From Pycnopodia helianthoides (Eukaryota; Echinodermata; Asteroidea; Forcipulatida; Asteriidae): a stretch of 64,000 bases of DNA. The stretch covers positions 15,646,064 through 15,710,063 of the forward strand of contig CM063259.1 of NCBI GenBank assembly GCA_032158295.1, written 5' to 3'. A program made the translations under genes and the position numbers. How positions within the stretch are numbered: the stretch's first letter is position 1; every line of letters begins with the position of its first letter. Positions 14,979-25,934 of the stretch are shown in pieces. Under the pieces are notes generated by a model, which did no database searches, was not told where the DNA came from, and saw nothing but the letters and a program-made list of their open reading frames with translations.

Positions 14979-15075
14979 AATCCATTTTGTTGTTGCTGGC
15001 CATCAGTCTCTTCCTAAAGTTCAGCAAAGAGGTTCAACTGTACGCATGCAAACAAAGCACGTACATCAGCTTCAG
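14979..15075 (+). other. Leader exon core of TRIM-NHL 2
   Basis: Same class as TRIM-NHL 1 and 7 (contains GCATGCAAACAAAGCACGTA). Donor GTAGGA at 15076, acceptor CTTCAG ending 15766, giving an intron of about 690 nt and 25 nt of 5' UTR before the ATG. Confidence 0.6.
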
Positions 15076-15791
15076 GTAGGACTTTTCTTGCAGTTGTACT
15101 CTAGGGTCTATGTTGTCTTAATTTACATGACCAATTAGTGTAATACCTGGGATATTGTGTAAATAATGATCATGATTCGGTTCACGTATACACTATGGAA
15201 CCCGATCTGACAATAATTATTATAGTTGTATGAAAGCTATGGGAAACAAAATGCGGCCTATCCATCTACTAGAAGTTTGTGTGTTTTAAGGAAACCCAAT
15301 TTGACAGATTATAGCACTCTAAGCAGTTTCGGGCCTGTATGGGCCATAAAGAAAGCCACCACCAGGGTCAGTTAGACGAATTTTCGAAACAACATCCCTG
15401 AAAGAACTCATACAAACAGTTTAATACATCATTATGGTCAGTTTGACCCGGAAAACAAACCACACGCTGACATGGGCATGTGTATAATAAGAATACCCTT
15501 TTAGTATTTATAGCGTTGGTTAGTACGAAAGAAGCGGGGGGGGGGAGGTGAAGAGAATAATTTTCAACAACTATTTATGTGCATAAAAATATGGCATACA
15601 CAAGACAAAAGTTCCTTTAAATGTAAGTGGTAATGTAAGTGGTAAGTCCATTGTTGACGAAATTATGTGCATGCGCCACCAACGGCTAAAAGTCTCCGTA
15701 TCAATTGTTGCACTCGCCAAGCACTGATTGTATAAACTAACGAGCATGGCATTCGTTTTACTTCAGGTAACAGCAGCCCATTCTCATCAAG

Positions 15792-17720
15792 ATGGCCGAA
15801 GCTGCACTACCCACTGAGACCACTTGTAAGATTAGCCATGTACACATCGAATGCCCAATCTGCCTCACTCGGTTCCTCGATCCGAAAATCCTGGACTGTC
15901 AGCACAGCTTCTGCTTAAAATGTCTACAAGAACTTACAGACAAACAGGATCCGAAGACGGATAATATTATTTGCCCAGTATGTAGAAGGAAAACTTCAAT
16001 CCCAGATGAAGGATTGTCAGCTCTTCTTAACTGTTTTTTCTTGAGCTCGCTCATTGACGACGTCATCAATCTGGAAGGTCCGAAGGAGGACATCAACCCT
16101 CCTGTCTCGACTTGCGAAGGATGCGACGAAGGTCTTGAAGCCGTTTCACGGTGTGTTGACTGTGAGGTGAACTTTTGCACGACATGTCTGGAAATCCACG
16201 CAAAATTAAAAAGTAACAAACACCATCAAATCGTAAATGTTGTCAGCTCGTCAAATAAGCGACCTAAGGACAAAAGTGAAACTCCAAAGTGCCGGAAACA
16301 CACAGATCAGAAACTGTGTTTTTATTGCGACACTTGTGATTTACTAGCCTGTCCTAAATGTGCCGTGCTCGATCACCGAGCATCGAACCACAATCTCTCT
16401 GAAATCAATGAATCCATTCGATCTTATCGTCGAGCTGTTGATGAAGCCTTGCAGAAGTTTGACGAGTGTCGAAAACAATTCAAAAAAGTGGATGACTCTA
16501 TCAAACACTCACAGCATATATTACAGCTCATGGTCGCCCGGGCTCTTCAAGGCATTGTGGCTAAGGAGGAAGAGGAAATCGCTAAAATAAGAAATGCATC
16601 TAACCTCCTTCAAGAAAGAGTCACTCAAATCAGTCAAGAAAGAGGTGAGGAATTTGAGAGCATACAGAGAAGCAATCGCGATAAGATGAGCCATGTAGAG
16701 CATATCGTAGCTTCAGTATATGACTTGATGCAACATGCCGATGACTTTGAGCTACTGGACCTCAAGACAAAGGTTATGCACAACATAACATTCCACAAAG
16801 AGCCACAGTTTGAAAAAGTGCAGCACAGCAAGTCATTCATCGGGTTCAAAGGTCATGCTATCCTCCCTGGTGCAGATCTCGGTGAAATACTAGAGGAAGT
16901 TAAGTGGGAGGTACAGACCGAGTTTGGTAAAAAAAGGAAAGTTAAGCGGGAGTTGAAGTTGGCAACAGACGTTGCTTGTTTTAGCAATGGTGACATTGTC
17001 GTTACTGATACAGAAAGGTGGCTATTATCCACATACACATCAAAGGGTAGTTACAAATCAACAGGTGTTCAAAGTGGAACAGAAGACAGCAAACTAAAAT
17101 ACCCTTATGGTGTTGCCGTGACCTCTGATGACCTGCTTCTGGTTACTGACGGACAGGATGTAAAGGTTTATGATAGAGAACTGCGATATATTCGTCAGTT
17201 CAGACCCTCACAGATTGAAGTCGAGGGGCAGTCAGAGAGTCTACTCATTGATATCGCTGTGGACAAGAAAGATCGGATTGCAGTGGCTGACTGGAAGAGA
17301 AAGGTAATATCTCTCCATAACATGGATGGATCCATCATTTCTCCAATACATCATGGCGGTATCAGTTCTTCAAGCTATCTGTCTGTAAGCAGCAAGGAGC
17401 GTCTGATCTACACGAACTACGACAGTATGAAACTAGTTTGTCTGGATTTTATGGGAAACGAGGTGTTCAATATCATCACCTCTACTGACGGCAAACTTGT
17501 AAAACCTACTGGTGTGTGTTGCGACGATGCTGGAGACATCTATGTGTCTATTACTCACGGTAAACGGGGAACCTGTGAGATACTTCATTACGATGCATCA
17601 GGTGAGCACATCGGGTGTGTAGCTCGTGGCTTGTACAATACATTGGGCATGACGTTTACTCCTACCGGTGACCTCATCGTAGCAGATATGCACTCAGTCA
17701 AGGTCTTGCATCGCGTGTGA
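15792..17720 (+). CDS. TRIM-NHL 2: RING/B-box/coiled-coil/NHL E3 ubiquitin ligase
   Basis: 642 residues in one exon. It is the closest relative of TRIM-NHL 1: the RING and both B-boxes are identical in their zinc ligands and almost throughout. Scattered changes include ETPKC for ESPKC before B-box2 and LQGIVAKEE in the coiled coil. It shares the basic KKRKVKR patch at 380-386 (16929-16949). The end of the propeller departs from gene 1: blade 5 reads SITHGKRGTCEILHYDASGE, as in genes 4, 6 and 7, and the tail YNTLGMTFTPTGDLIVADMH matches genes 5 and 7. This suggests a conversion tract at the 3' end. The frame ends at TGA directly after VLHRV, the normal stop for this group, with TGACGTCA eight bases on. 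An in-frame TAA sits just upstream of the ATG. Confidence 0.93.
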   Translation: MAEAALPTETTCKISHVHIECPICLTRFLDPKILDCQHSFCLKCLQELTDKQDPKTDNIICPVCRRKTSIPDEGLSALLNCFFLSSLIDDVINLEGPKEDINPPVSTCEGCDEGLEAVSRCVDCEVNFCTTCLEIHAKLKSNKHHQIVNVVSSSNKRPKDKSETPKCRKHTDQKLCFYCDTCDLLACPKCAVLDHRASNHNLSEINESIRSYRRAVDEALQKFDECRKQFKKVDDSIKHSQHILQLMVARALQGIVAKEEEEIAKIRNASNLLQERVTQISQERGEEFESIQRSNRDKMSHVEHIVASVYDLMQHADDFELLDLKTKVMHNITFHKEPQFEKVQHSKSFIGFKGHAILPGADLGEILEEVKWEVQTEFGKKRKVKRELKLATDVACFSNGDIVVTDTERWLLSTYTSKGSYKSTGVQSGTEDSKLKYPYGVAVTSDDLLLVTDGQDVKVYDRELRYIRQFRPSQIEVEGQSESLLIDIAVDKKDRIAVADWKRKVISLHNMDGSIISPIHHGGISSSSYLSVSSKERLIYTNYDSMKLVCLDFMGNEVFNIITSTDGKLVKPTGVCCDDAGDIYVSITHGKRGTCEILHYDASGEHIGCVARGLYNTLGMTFTPTGDLIVADMHSVKVLHRV

Positions 17721-18410
17721 GTGTCAATGACGTCAGCAGGTTCGAAAATGATACATTCAATATCAAGGTACTCTAAAATTCACAAAGCAAACAATAATGA
17801 TGAAACATGTGACTGAGAGACCCTGTCGTTCTTGAAATTGTGAATAATCTGTCATTTTGACAACTCCACGTACAAAAGATTGAACTAAAATCGGACCAAT
17901 CAGTTCATCAAATACAAATGTTCGACTTTTGACATGAAGTCACTTACGAGAAAGAAAACCACAATCAAATAGCACTTTTCATTTATTGTTTTTTTGTTAT
18001 CACGTGTTTCCAATCTGATGGTTTGAAAAAGAATGTAGCACTTCACCGATTTTTGAACAAAATAAATTAATAGCAAAGACGATAGTATTAAGTACTGGAA
18101 AAATGATTCAACGGCTCAACAATATCCCAGAATATCCATAAGTTGAAAGCTGATTCGTGCCATTGTAAGTTCGTAGTTCAAGGTAATTGTACTTTAACCG
18201 CACAACCAGCGTGATGCAAATTATTTGAATCTGTGCTTGTTTGAGAAAGATTGACGAAGTTAAGTTGTATGTGCGAAATATCAGTGAACTAAAGGAACAC
18301 ACTGCACGCACGATCGCAATGGCTGCAACAGGCCACAATAGAATGCAGACACACGACCCTTTTCCTATTAATAACATGAGGGTTTTTCCAGTTATGTTGA
18401 AAGCCCATTT

Positions 18411-18420
18411 GCGCATGCGT
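18411..18420. promoter_or_regulatory. NRF1/P3A2-like palindrome upstream of the TRIM-NHL 3 leader
   Basis: GCGCATGCGT, within TTGCGCATGCGTGTTTG and shortly after GAGGGTTTTTCCAG, about 120 nt before the leader core. The same site occurs at 25723, 31428, 36046, 48052 and 63447 before other leaders, and is broken to GCGCAAGCCT at 56091. NRF1, known in sea urchin as P3A2, binds TGCGCA-type palindromes and marks many TATA-less promoters. Promoter activity here is inference. Confidence 0.45.
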
Positions 18421-18538
18421 GTTTGACCGTACTACATACATGTTGTGTTTGTTTTGTACTGTGCTTTCATATGCGGAAGTTGAGTTGGGGAAGACATGCA
18501 CTGTTTTGTGCAATGTTAACGTTGTTTGTCGTCAACAA

Positions 18539-18637
18539 AACCCATTATGGTTGCTGGCCATCAGTCTCTTTCTAAAATTCAGCAAAGAGGATCAGCTGTA
18601 CGCAGTGAGTAAAGTTAACTTACATCTACAGCTTCAG
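18539..18637 (+). other. Leader exon core of TRIM-NHL 3
   Basis: Ends CTACAGCTTCAG before GTAGGA (18638); the acceptor ends at 19843. An upstream open frame from 18419 runs through the leader (with LLAISLFLKFSKEDQLYA). If spliced, it would continue across the junction and end 20-odd bases past the TRIM start codon. Confidence 0.6.
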
Positions 18638-19868
18638 GTAGGACTTGAACTTGCACAAGGGTTTAAAATTCTGTGTTGACGCACATCATCATAGTGTAAC
18701 GATTGACAGGTCGTACATGGTAAAAAGCTACAAAAATAAATAAATACAAACATTATTAAATCATAGTATCGGTTCCACAGTTACATTGAAGAACAGTAGA
18801 CGCTCTTGTATTAAAGCCCGATCTGACATAATGTACGAAAGCTTTTGGTAAAATTGTCCACCGATGTTCTGGAGATTTGTTTTGTTTTGTTTATTTGAGT
18901 GTACATTGTCCGTTTTGTTAAAAAAGTCTGGGTTGGGTCAGTAGGATCGGTTTTCGAGTCAACATCAAAGCTTGAGTCAAACAAACTCGCATATACAGAT
19001 TTCTGGTTCGTTTGACCTGGAGTCACCTGTCCCAGAAATGAGTGTTGCCAACACACATCCCTTCCCGGGTGCGAGTATGGATGTTAAATAAAGTGAATAA
19101 TCACTGCTATGTCCTTGTTATGTTATAATTATAATCAACAATTATATTTGAACACTAGAAGAAATTTGAGTATTTCTAACCAAGCTGTTCATAAACGTTG
19201 CGTACAAATGACTCTGTAATACCAGTGTGGTAAGGCGATTTCGTCCCCAGTGTGTGTGTCCCCCAACGGTAATTAACGTGGGCTGAAAAGAAAGAAGTTG
19301 ATTCAAAAGAGGGCGCTATTAGACGAAATTTCTGCACACTTCACCGTATGTGGGGGACAGAATCCCCGGGGGAAAGAATCTCCTACCACACAGGATATAA
19401 TATTATTGTCAAAATCCCAGTGTTAGCAAACAGTGAGTCAGACTTAACACAAGCTCGTATAATGGATCATGATTGACCTTTATGAGAAGACACGAAATAT
19501 TCCCGAAGAATACAAACAGTCAAATTTTGGCTTTGTCTTATCTATTTCTGTATGGCACTATATCATCATAAAATAATAATAACACAAACAAATAAATAAG
19601 TAAGTACATAAATGAAGAAAGAAAGAAATAACAACATTAAATAGATAAATACAATCACATCAAGAATAAATAAATGAACGATTATAACTGCCAAAAATTA
19701 TAAAATCCCGGGCATGCGCACTTTTTCTAGTGCAAACTTTTTATGCTGTAAATGTGCTGCCACCTAGCGTCTAAAATTCTCAATCCATTGTTGCACTCAC
19801 TGATTTTTAAGAACTAACGAACATTGCATTCGTTTTACTTCAGGTAACAGCAGCCCATTCTCATCAAG

Positions 19869-21824
19869 ATGGCCGAAGCTGCACCACCCACTGAGACCAC
19901 TTGCAAGATTAGACATGTACACATCGAATGCCCAATCTGCCTGACTCGCTTTATCGATCCGAAAATCCTGGACTGTCTGCACAGCGTCTGCTTAAAGTGT
20001 CTTCAAGAACTTGTAGACAAACAGGATCCGAAGACGGATATTATTAATTGCCCAGTGTGTAGAGAGAAAACATTAATCCCAGACAAAGGATTGTCGGCTT
20101 TTCTCAGCTGTTTTTTCTTGAGCACGCCAATTGATGACGTCATCAATCTGGAAGCGTTAAAGGAGGACATCAACCCTCTTGTCTCGACTTGCGAAGAATG
20201 CGACGAAGGTCTTGAAGCCGTTTTACGGTGTGTTGAATGTGAGGTGAATTTTTGCACGACATGTCTGGAAATCCACGCAAAATTTAAAAGTTTTAGGCGT
20301 CATCAAATCGTTAATGCTGTCGGCTCGTCAAATGAGCGACCCAAAGACAAGGACAAAACTGAATCTCCAAAGTGCCGGAAACACACTGACGAGGAACTGT
20401 GTTTTTATTGTAACACTTGTGATTTACTTGTGTGTCTGAAATGTGTGGCATTTGATCACCGAGCACAAAACCATATTCTCTCTGAAATAAATGATTCAAT
20501 TCAATCTCATCGTCAAGCTGTAGAAGTGGCATTGATGAAGTTTGATAAGTGTCGCAAAAAATTTCAAGAAGTGGATAACTCTATCAATCACTCAAAGCAT
20601 AGATTACAGCTCATGGTCGACCGGGCTCTTCGAGATATTGTGGCTAAGGAAGAAGAGGAAATCGCTAAAATAAGAAATGCATCTCGCCTCCTTCAAGAAA
20701 AAGTCACTAAAATCAGTCAAACAAGAAGTGAGGAATTTGTTAGTACACAGAGCGGCAATCGCGATAAGATGAGCCGTGCAGAGCAGATCGTAGCTTCAGT
20801 CAATGACTTGATGCAACATGCTGATGACTTTGAGCTACTGGACCTCAAACCAAAGATTATGCACAACTTAGAATTCCACAAGGAGCTCCAGTTTCAAACG
20901 GTGCAGCATAGCGAGTCATTCATCGGGTTCAAAGGTCATGATATCGTCACTGATGCAGATCTCGGTGAAATACTAGAGGAAGAGAAGTGGGAGGGGAAGA
21001 CCGAATTTGGTAAAGAAGGGGAAGGTGAGGGGGGGTTCAAGTTTGCAACAGACGTTGCTTGTTTTAGCAATGGTGACATTGTCGTTACTGATACAGAAAG
21101 GTGGCTATTATCCACATACACATCAAAGGGTAGTTACAAATCAACAGGTGTTCAAAGTGAAACAAAGGATGGCAAACTAAAAAAACCTTATGGTGTTGCC
21201 GTGACCTCCGATGACCTGCTTCTGGTTACTGACGGACAGGATGTAAAGGTTTATGACAGAGAACTGCGATATCTTCGTCAGTTCAGACCCTCACAAATTG
21301 AAGTCAAGGGACAGTCAGAGAGTGTACTCAGTGGAATCGCTGTGGACAAGAAAGATCGGATTGCAGTGGCTGACTGGAAGAGAAAGGTAATAACTCTCCA
21401 TAATAAGGATGGATCTATCATTTCTACATTACATCATGACGGTATCAGTTCTTCAAGCTGTCTATCTTTAAGCAGCAAGGAGCTTCTGATCTTCACAAAT
21501 AATGACGAAAGGAAACTAGTTTGTCTGGAATTCATGGGAAACGATGTGTGCAATAGAAGCACTTCTATTGGCTCTGATTCTGTAAAACCTACTGGTGTGT
21601 GCTGCGACGATACTGGAGACATATATGTGTCTTTTCCTTGTGCTGCAATTGGATTTAATGGGATACATCATTACGATGCATCATGTGAGCTCATCGGGTG
21701 TGTAGCTCTTGATTTGTTCAATCCTCTAGGCATGACATTTACTCCTACCGGTGACCTCGTCGTGGCTGATAAGCACTCCGTCAAGGTCTTGACTATCAGT
21801 ATAAAAGTGGATCAAATGCAGTAA
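19869..21824 (+). CDS. TRIM-NHL 3: RING/B-box/coiled-coil/NHL E3 ubiquitin ligase
   Basis: 651 residues, single exon. With TRIM-NHL 9 it forms the most diverged pair of the array. RING ligands are intact in the variant DCLHSVCLKCLQELVDKQ, and both B-boxes are intact (B-box2 in the form FYCNTCDLLVCLKCVAFDH). The linker before B-box2 is two residues longer (KDKDKTESPKC). The NHL domain begins with the ordinary Gly/Glu-rich GKEGEGEGGFKFATDVA and lacks the basic patch of genes 1, 2, 4 and 7. The last blades differ: YVSFPCAAIGFNGIHHYDAS, then a tail KVLTISIKVDQMQ in place of KVLHRV. The first 16 residues carry private changes (APPT, KIRH) although the rest matches gene 9, suggesting a recombination joint near the start. 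An in-frame TAA precedes the ATG. Confidence 0.93.
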   Translation: MAEAAPPTETTCKIRHVHIECPICLTRFIDPKILDCLHSVCLKCLQELVDKQDPKTDIINCPVCREKTLIPDKGLSAFLSCFFLSTPIDDVINLEALKEDINPLVSTCEECDEGLEAVLRCVECEVNFCTTCLEIHAKFKSFRRHQIVNAVGSSNERPKDKDKTESPKCRKHTDEELCFYCNTCDLLVCLKCVAFDHRAQNHILSEINDSIQSHRQAVEVALMKFDKCRKKFQEVDNSINHSKHRLQLMVDRALRDIVAKEEEEIAKIRNASRLLQEKVTKISQTRSEEFVSTQSGNRDKMSRAEQIVASVNDLMQHADDFELLDLKPKIMHNLEFHKELQFQTVQHSESFIGFKGHDIVTDADLGEILEEEKWEGKTEFGKEGEGEGGFKFATDVACFSNGDIVVTDTERWLLSTYTSKGSYKSTGVQSETKDGKLKKPYGVAVTSDDLLLVTDGQDVKVYDRELRYLRQFRPSQIEVKGQSESVLSGIAVDKKDRIAVADWKRKVITLHNKDGSIISTLHHDGISSSSCLSLSSKELLIFTNNDERKLVCLEFMGNDVCNRSTSIGSDSVKPTGVCCDDTGDIYVSFPCAAIGFNGIHHYDASCELIGCVALDLFNPLGMTFTPTGDLVVADKHSVKVLTISIKVDQMQ

Positions 21825-22939
21825 TATGAGAAGACAACGGCTCTCGTAAGAACCGTAACCAATAAGTCTGATCAATAACTTTTAGATTGTTGACAGCAAA
21901 CTGAAGCATTGATACTAGACACTTTAGGCTGTAGGGATCCCTGATCCGAAAAATGGCCGATGGTGTCAGGTTTGGTATCAAAATTCCCAAGGGTTTACTA
22001 CGAGTGAAGAGAAATATTATCAAAAATAATCGTCACATGCAAACCATTAACTTGCTTTTGAATCATTTATTTAAAACCCACATTCGTTTACTTTTATGGC
22101 TTAACATGACGGATGTCCTCTTTTTGTTTTTAGTATAATCATGCCACGTTTTAATTAAAAGAAAAATCGTCACGTGATAAGTGAGTATCTAAATAATGAA
22201 GTAACAGCTGATATTATTGTTCAATAGATTGATATAATTTTGTATAATGTACAGTTTTACTTCAGACATGCCAATGGAAACAGGAGAAAGACATGGAAGT
22301 AAATAATGTTTAGTAGGTAACATAATGTTTCCTATTATCAGATATAATTTGCAATAAACGGAAGACTTGTAGGCTTTTGTAAACTCTTGTTTATAGCTAT
22401 TCTAATACTAAGAGCTTGTAAAATGCAATTTCTTCGATGTACTGTGATGGAATTATTATCAAAACTCAACCATTCAATCGATGACCAAATTAAAGTAATC
22501 AATTCTTTGGTTTGAATTAAAAAACCAATAATAACTGCATATTCTGTATTAGGTAGTTGGTGGATTATGGTAGATTAAGTATGAATTTAAGTTCAAGTAA
22601 ATGGAAGAAAATTGTAAGTTTCAACGAAAACTGCCGTGTTTCCCTAAAGCTGGGTTCACACAGGACTCCTTTTTATGAACATACAATTAATTACATTAAA
22701 TAACAAATTATCAATTAACCAGGGCACAATTGCATGGAACTCCTTAAGCATAAATTGTTGCTTTAAAAAGTTCTGCTAAAAAGCAAACATCGGCAGAGGA
22801 TATAATATGCCAGTCACAGATTGTACATTTGACTTGGTATTTTGGCTGGTCACCATTCTGGCAATTAGAATTTTGTTATCCTTAGCTGCTTTTTCAACAT
22901 AAGATCCTCTACGAGTTTTTTCTTGCATATAAAACTTAA

Positions 22940-23326
22940 AGGAACATTACAGAATTGGTTTTTGCTAACAAAACAGTTGCTGGCAGTGTAAGCACTTTAT
23001 GTAATCCACCATATGCATAAACTGACAAACCTGTATAAGTTTGAGATCGATCGGCCATTTGGGTCACGAGAAAATAGTGAAAAACCGATTGCACATTTTG
23101 CATGAAATCATATAAATTCAACAAATGAATAAAACGCTCACTGAGCGATAAACTCCAATCGGAAAATTAGTTTATTCATTTCTCATCAAATATGGCATTT
23201 CAGACATAAATATTTCAAGGGATGTTTTCTACTATCATCATCATTAGACCGTGTAAGTTTTATGTAAATCTGTGATCAAAAAGTATATTTTACAAGTTTT
23301 TTTCTTACCAATTCTGTAATGTTCCT
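22940..23326. mobile_element. TTAA-flanked MITE (family 1), full-length copy in spacer Y
   Basis: TTAA at 22936-22939 and 23327-23330. Inverted ends AGGAACATTACAGAATTGG and CCAATTCTGTAATGTTCCT are perfect over 19 bp. The interior (387 bp in all) has no coding frame of note. This is the best copy for defining the family. Confidence 0.88.
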
Positions 23327-25835
23327 TTAAAGCAATAAGTTGATATTTAATTAAAGACTTTACTATTTTGTGTGCAGCCAGCGTGGTCCACTGGCCAAAT
23401 GCCAGAACTTTAAAAGCACCCCAGAACCACTCAACATTCTGTCCAATCTATGTGGTCAAGCTAGCCAGTGTTGAAAAGCATCCCTATTTAATTAAAAAAT
23501 ATGGACCAGTGAAACGGGCTGAAATGGCAAAAAGCTAACTTCTCCCGCTGGCAACATGTAGTCACTAAATTTTTAAAAAGGAAAGCTGTCAGTCATCTTG
23601 TATTTTCGTAATTGGTTCAGTGTAACCAAAGTGAGGCTCAGGGGGCAAATTGATATAATTCGTAGTGAAGTGTACAAAGGGAACTTAACAAAGAAAACCA
23701 CGTCTTTTATTAATTTTGTTCGGTGGGAATAATGTATGCCTTATAAACTAGTCTAGCAATGAAAATGTTTAAGAGAAATTTTTCAGTACTATATAAAAAA
23801 TAATAACAGTATACATGTATTATGTAAAACTATTATAATTTCTGTGTATAGTAGTACTGTTTATCAGAAGCATTGTTACTGTAGAAAAGCGCAAGTAAGC
23901 ATTGTTTATTCAATTAAACTATTGTCTGATATTTGTTGTCATATCTTGTTGGTTGTTATAAATCGTCATACATGCACTTGCTTTGCATTTTTTTAAGGAA
24001 CCTAGAACACTTTGTTAAGAGAAGGGGGGGGGGGGCGACTCACCCTAAAATGTTTTCTATCGTGTACTTGCAGCAGAATGTGAGACCAAACCTATACTGT
24101 AATCATAAGTTTTGATGCAAAACAGCTCTGCACACTCTTGTCCATTACATATACAAGTGAAAAATGGTGTTTGAAGCTTTGCATGGTGTGGAGAATAAGG
24201 GAAACTATAAATATAAATATAAATAAATTTTATGAAGAGATTTTATACATGGTTGAACCCACAAGTTTACTATTCATATTTTTAGTTATAGCTGCATATA
24301 TATAAGTGCTTTGAGGTGACCGTTGATGAAGTGCTATGTAAAACAATTTGCGGTAGTATTAATTTTAATATAGTAAACTATCCTTTGAAATACAAAATTG
24401 GTTAAGCTTCTTTGATTTGTAATATTTTACGTTTACATGTGTTAAGCACAAGCAGTAAACGATTGAAAATCTAAATGCTATTACTTCGTTGTTTTTGAGC
24501 GCTCATAGACAAAATGCATGTTTTATAAAAATAACCCTTTACCATTTTGTTAGTCTATGCGCAGATTAACTAAGTGGTTAGTGTTAAGGGTGAGGTGTTC
24601 ATAATGAAATGATACTGGTGTTATTTTGTTATGGTTTTAGTGCCGGGGTTGAGTTATTAAAGCATGAAGTTTTTGTTCAGTGGCAGGTTGATGAGTACTG
24701 GGCTCGGTTTCACAAAACACTCAGATTTATCTAAAGATGAGATGTCAATATTTATCATAGTGATTTATATTGTGACATCATACTTTGCTCAGAAAATGAA
24801 GATTGATATGATCAAATTAGGTCTATGTGAAACCGACCTCTGGTGTTGTGATTGTTGCCATGGTTTGTGATTGCATCGCAACAGAGTCCTGGTCGCGCCT
24901 TTTCGCTAAAACATGCGTTCTGTCTATTTTGCTCTCCGCGTATAATTTGAAATTTCCCACCCATTTTCGAAATAGACTTAATGAGCAATGTGTAAAGTTT
25001 GCCTCACTAGTATAAATGAAGGGCCAAGAACGATTCCAATTGATTCAATCTTATACAATGAAATGTAATACGTAAAAATACTTAGATAATTGTTAATAAT
25101 AACATCATAATGATTATTGATTACTGTTTACTGGGGGAACAAAATAAAATAAAGGTTGTTTGTAATGATTTCACGTGATCAAAATGTGTCTTACTTTGGA
25201 AACGTCCGATGTTTAAAAAATAAATAAAAAATAAATAAGTAAATGTTGTAAATTGGGACGAAGTAAACAAAAAGTGAAAATTCACCCTCAAGTTTTTTCC
25301 ACAGTTAAATCTTTCAAATGTCTTTGAACTCATTGTGTGAACCATTTAATAAAATATCGAATAAAATCATAAATAAATAAATACTGGAAAAACTATCCAA
25401 CGATCAACAATTTCCCAGAATATCCATGAGTTGAAAGCTGGTTCGTGCCATTATAAGTTCGTGCCATTATAAGTTCGGAGTTTCAGGTAACTGTACTTTA
25501 ACCTCACAACCAGCGTGATGTCCATTTTTTTTAAAGTTGGGCTCATTTGAGAAATATTGACCAAATTAAGTTTGCGAAATATCAGTGAACAAAAGGAACA
25601 TACTGCACGCACAATCGCAATGGCTGCAACAGGCTACCATAGAATGCAGTCACGGGACCCTTTTCCTATTCAGTAATATTAATAGCATGAGGGTTTTTCC
25701 AGTTATGTTGAAAGTCCCAAATGCGCATGCGTGTTTGGGCGTACATCTTGTATTGTATTTTCATATGCGGAAGTAGAATTGACGAAGAGAAGCCAATGTT
25801 TTTGTGCAATGTTAACGTTATTTGTCGTTTAAAAG

Positions 25836-25934
25836 AATCCATTATTGTTGCCGGCCATCAGCCTCTTCCTAAAGTTCAGCAAAGAGGATCAACTGTACGC
25901 AGTGAGTAAAGTGAAGTTACATCTACAGCTTCAG
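25836..25934 (+). other. Leader exon core of TRIM-NHL 4
   Basis: Ends CTACAGCTTCAG before GTAGGA (25935). The acceptor ends at 26941, giving an intron of about 1 kb. The NRF1-like GCGCATGCGT lies about 110 nt upstream at 25723. Confidence 0.6.

Larger units (their letters stand above)
11282..15766. repeat. Spacer A (between TRIM-NHL 1 and 2), segmental duplication
   Basis: Near-identical by eye to 39431-43580 (A'), and its first half to 51745-53950 (A''). The last part (14620-15766) holds the leader exon and intron of TRIM-NHL 2. No protein-coding gene is visible; the open frames are short and not conserved between A copies. It carries two transposon-like elements and a perfect hairpin, listed separately. 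The block has a G run near 14250. Confidence 0.85.
17721..19843. repeat. Spacer X (between TRIM-NHL 2 and 3), segmental duplication
   Basis: Near-identical by eye to 35360-37470 (X') between TRIM-NHL 5 and 6. It contains the 3' UTR of gene 2 (possible AATAAA at 18061), then the promoter side, leader and intron of gene 3. The intron holds a conserved AAAGAGGGCGCTAT motif near 19309. No separate gene is supported: the open frames at 18108-18416 and 18241-18426 recur in X' only because the block is duplicated. Confidence 0.85.

Noticed and set aside
18108..18416. 102-codon minus-strand frame conserved at 35743-36051
   Set aside because: Conservation equals that of the whole duplicated spacer X/X', and no domain or codon bias was recognised.
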